DNA of 7,652 bases, from contig JAOUMF010000080.1 in NCBI GenBank assembly GCA_029881615.1, positions 1-7,652 of the forward strand. The letters run 5' to 3'. Positions within the stretch are counted from its first letter, which is position 1, and each line of letters starts with the position of its first letter. Shown piece by piece: positions 6,405 to 7,652 of the stretch. Source of the stretch: Alphaproteobacteria bacterium (GTDB taxonomy: Bacteria > Pseudomonadota > Alphaproteobacteria > UBA8366 > JADFVY01). Position numbers and translations under genes: made by a program. The notes beneath the pieces are model-generated. The model made no database searches, had not been told where the DNA came from, and saw nothing but the letters and a program-made list of their open reading frames with translations.

Positions 6405-7157
6405 TCAGGGCATTGCGCTGCCACCGTTGGCGCCGACGATCTGTCCGGTCATGAAGCTGGCGCCGGGGCCGGCCAGGAAAACCGCCAGGGCGGATATTTC
6501 CTCCGGTTTCCCAACCCGGCGCAAGGGGATGTCCTCTTCCTTTTCGCGCCATTCCGGGCTCATGCTGCTCAAATCCAGCATGTCGGTGTCGACCGGGCCC
6601 GGGGCGATGGCGTTGACCAGGATGTGCGGCGCAAATTCCCGCGCCCAGGCTTTGGTCATGACATTGATCGCCCCCTTCGACGCGCAATAGACCGAATAGG
6701 TCTCGCGCCCCACGAAACCAAGGTCGGAGGAGACATTGATAACGCGCCCGCCGGTTCCCTGGCGCACCATCCGGCGGATCGCCTCGCGCCCAACCAGAAA
6801 ATTTCCGCGCAGATTGATATTCATCAGCCAGTCGAAATCGGCGCCGGTGGTTTCCAGCAATGGCTTTTCCAGCAGGACACCGGCATTGTTCACCAGGATA
6901 TCGATGCCGCCCAGCCGCTCGACCGTTTCGGAAACGAGCATTTCTACCTGTGCCTCGTCGCCCACATCGGCCTTGATCGCATGGGCTCGTCCGCCCCGCG
7001 CGGCGATGGCCCGGACAGCCTCTTCGGCCTCCGCCGCGCCGCGATTATAGTTCAGCGCCACACCGGCGCCCTCGGCGGCGAAGGCCTCGGCGATGGCCCG
7101 GCCTATGCCGCGGGATGCGCCGGTTACCAGCGCACGTTTTCCGTCCAGCACGCCCAT
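6405..7157 (-). CDS. FabG-like SDR family oxidoreductase
   Basis: Classical SDR of 250 residues, resembling 3-oxoacyl-ACP reductase or glucose-1-dehydrogenase-type enzymes; cytoplasmic and NAD(P)-dependent. All standard motifs are seen: TGASRGIG at 12-19, the ALNYNR strand end typical of FabG-like proteins, ADVGDE near 63-68, NNAG at 90-93, catalytic Asn115 (NINLRG), Ser144 (NVSSDLG), Tyr157 and Lys161 (YCASK), and PGPVDTDML at 186-194. The C-terminus is GANGGSAMP. The start ATG shares its A with the stop of the upstream SDR (TGATG). GAGGTG lies 8 bases upstream, inside that gene's last codons, so the two are very likely translationally coupled and work in one pathway. The first residues MGVLDGKRALVTG match the usual family N-terminus. 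The substrate cannot be read from sequence, and true FabG is unlikely without fatty acid genes nearby. Confidence 0.92.
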   Translation of the reverse strand: MGVLDGKRALVTGASRGIGRAIAEAFAAEGAGVALNYNRGAAEAEEAVRAIAARGGRAHAIKADVGDEAQVEMLVSETVERLGGIDILVNNAGVLLEKPLLETTGADFDWLMNINLRGNFLVGREAIRRMVRQGTGGRVINVSSDLGFVGRETYSVYCASKGAINVMTKAWAREFAPHILVNAIAPGPVDTDMLDLSSMSPEWREKEEDIPLRRVGKPEEISALAVFLAGPGASFMTGQIVGANGGSAMP

Positions 7158-7652
7158 CAGCTCATCACCTCGCCCCGGTCGGCATTGATGGCCTGGCCAG
7201 TGATGTTGGCCGCCGCGTCGGAAGCCAGGAAAAGATAGGTTCCGGCCATGTCCTCGGGTTCCATCAGTCCGGCCAGCGACTGGGCGGCGACGATTTCACT
7301 TTCCATGTCGGTCTCGCTCCAGCCTTCCTTTTCCGCCGTCAGCTTGAGCGTGCGCATCGAGGCATCGGTCCGAACCCAGCCGGGGCAGACCGCATTCACC
7401 GTAATGCCCTTCGGCCCCAGTTCCTTCGACAGCGAGCGCATGAAGCCGAGATTGGCGTGCTTGCTGGCACAATAGGCGCCGAATTCGGCCACGGCCGTAC
7501 GGCCCCAGATCGATGAGGTGATGATAATGCGCCCGCCATTCCCCATTCTGGGCACGGCGGCGCGGGTTACATACCAGGTGCCCATGACGTTGACATCGAT
7601 GATCCGGCGGAAGGTCTCGTCGGTCTCTGTGTCGGCGCCCAGAACCGGCGTC
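7157..7652 (-). CDS. SDR family oxidoreductase, partial (N-terminus beyond window)
   Basis: The last 164 residues of another classical SDR. The frame continues without a stop past the ATG at 7585 to the window edge, reading TPVLGADTETDETFRRIIDV and then NVMGTW. The ATG at 7585 is therefore internal: it follows the catalytic-type Asn. Roughly 85-90 residues, including the TGxxxGxG and NNAG motifs, lie outside. Within the visible part, Ser47 (IITSSIWG), Tyr60 and Lys64 (YCASK) form an intact catalytic set, and CPGWVRTDAS is the usual post-catalytic loop. The C-terminus reads NITGQAINADRGEVMS, where most relatives have DGG instead of DRG. It overlaps the next SDR by one base (TGATG). The two proteins differ clearly in sequence, so this is not a recent duplication. 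Substrate unknown. Confidence 0.92.
   Translation of the reverse strand, partial: TPVLGADTETDETFRRIIDVNVMGTWYVTRAAVPRMGNGGRIIITSSIWGRTAVAEFGAYCASKHANLGFMRSLSKELGPKGITVNAVCPGWVRTDASMRTLKLTAEKEGWSETDMESEIVAAQSLAGLMEPEDMAGTYLFLASDAAANITGQAINADRGEVMS

Noticed and set aside
6624..7238. Plus-strand open frame of 204 codons opposite the SDR pair
   Set aside because: It covers the antisense of two motif-complete SDR genes in high-GC DNA and has no recognisable domain.
7157..7585. A complete short SDR starting at the ATG at 7585
   Set aside because: The reading frame continues upstream to the window edge with good SDR sequence including the catalytic-type Asn, so the ATG is internal.
1..7652. tRNA, rRNA, CRISPR array, insertion sequence or toxin-antitoxin pair
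   Set aside because: No cloverleaf-like segment, regularly spaced repeats, transposase motifs or paired small genes were found on either strand; intergenic gaps are short and mostly filled by the listed sites.

Overview
The window is compact, GC-rich bacterial DNA. Its best fit is an alphaproteobacterium, possibly Rhodospirillales-like. The evidence is a cyclophilin pair of the periplasmic/cytoplasmic CypA/CypB type, a DUF6455 protein, an MtnA that resembles the Rhodospirillum type, and a FixK/FNR-type box. The taxonomy is inferred from protein style; no rRNA or tRNA gene is present.

Layout. The left edge holds one plus-strand gene, a transmembrane methyl-accepting chemotaxis receptor whose first codons lie outside the window. 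It ends in a strong intrinsic terminator. Everything to the right is on the minus strand. In transcription order from the right edge these are: a classical SDR oxidoreductase cut by the right edge; a second SDR whose start codon overlaps the first one's stop (TGATG); a small membrane-anchored DUF6455 protein with four cysteines, preceded by an FNR/FixK-like box and a perfect palindrome; a third SDR; mtnA (methylthioribose-1-phosphate isomerase); a cyclophilin without signal peptide; a paralogous cyclophilin with signal peptide; and a multi-pass LPG-synthase-TM/flippase-like protein that converges on the chemoreceptor. Two minus-strand terminators, after the DUF6455 gene and after the exported cyclophilin, suggest these units: SDR-SDR; DUF6455; SDR-mtnA-cyclophilin-cyclophilin (perhaps with internal promoters); flippase-like gene.

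How the genes may work together. The two cyclophilins plausibly serve proline isomerisation in the cytoplasm and the periplasm. MtnA belongs to methylthioadenosine (or 5-deoxyadenosine) salvage, but no partner enzyme such as MtnP or MtnK is visible. The SDR 26 bp upstream of mtnA is the only candidate functional partner. The coupled SDR pair looks like part of a catabolic or biosynthetic cluster continuing beyond the right edge.

I see no obvious new multi-gene system. The best second-look items are the FNR-type box abutting a palindrome in front of the DUF6455 gene, the 77-bp identical tract shared by the cyclophilin paralogs, and the SDR-mtnA pairing with a Ser-to-Thr change in the SDR catalytic position. 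No tRNA, rRNA, CRISPR, insertion sequence or origin was seen. There is no gene-free stretch longer than about 150 bases.
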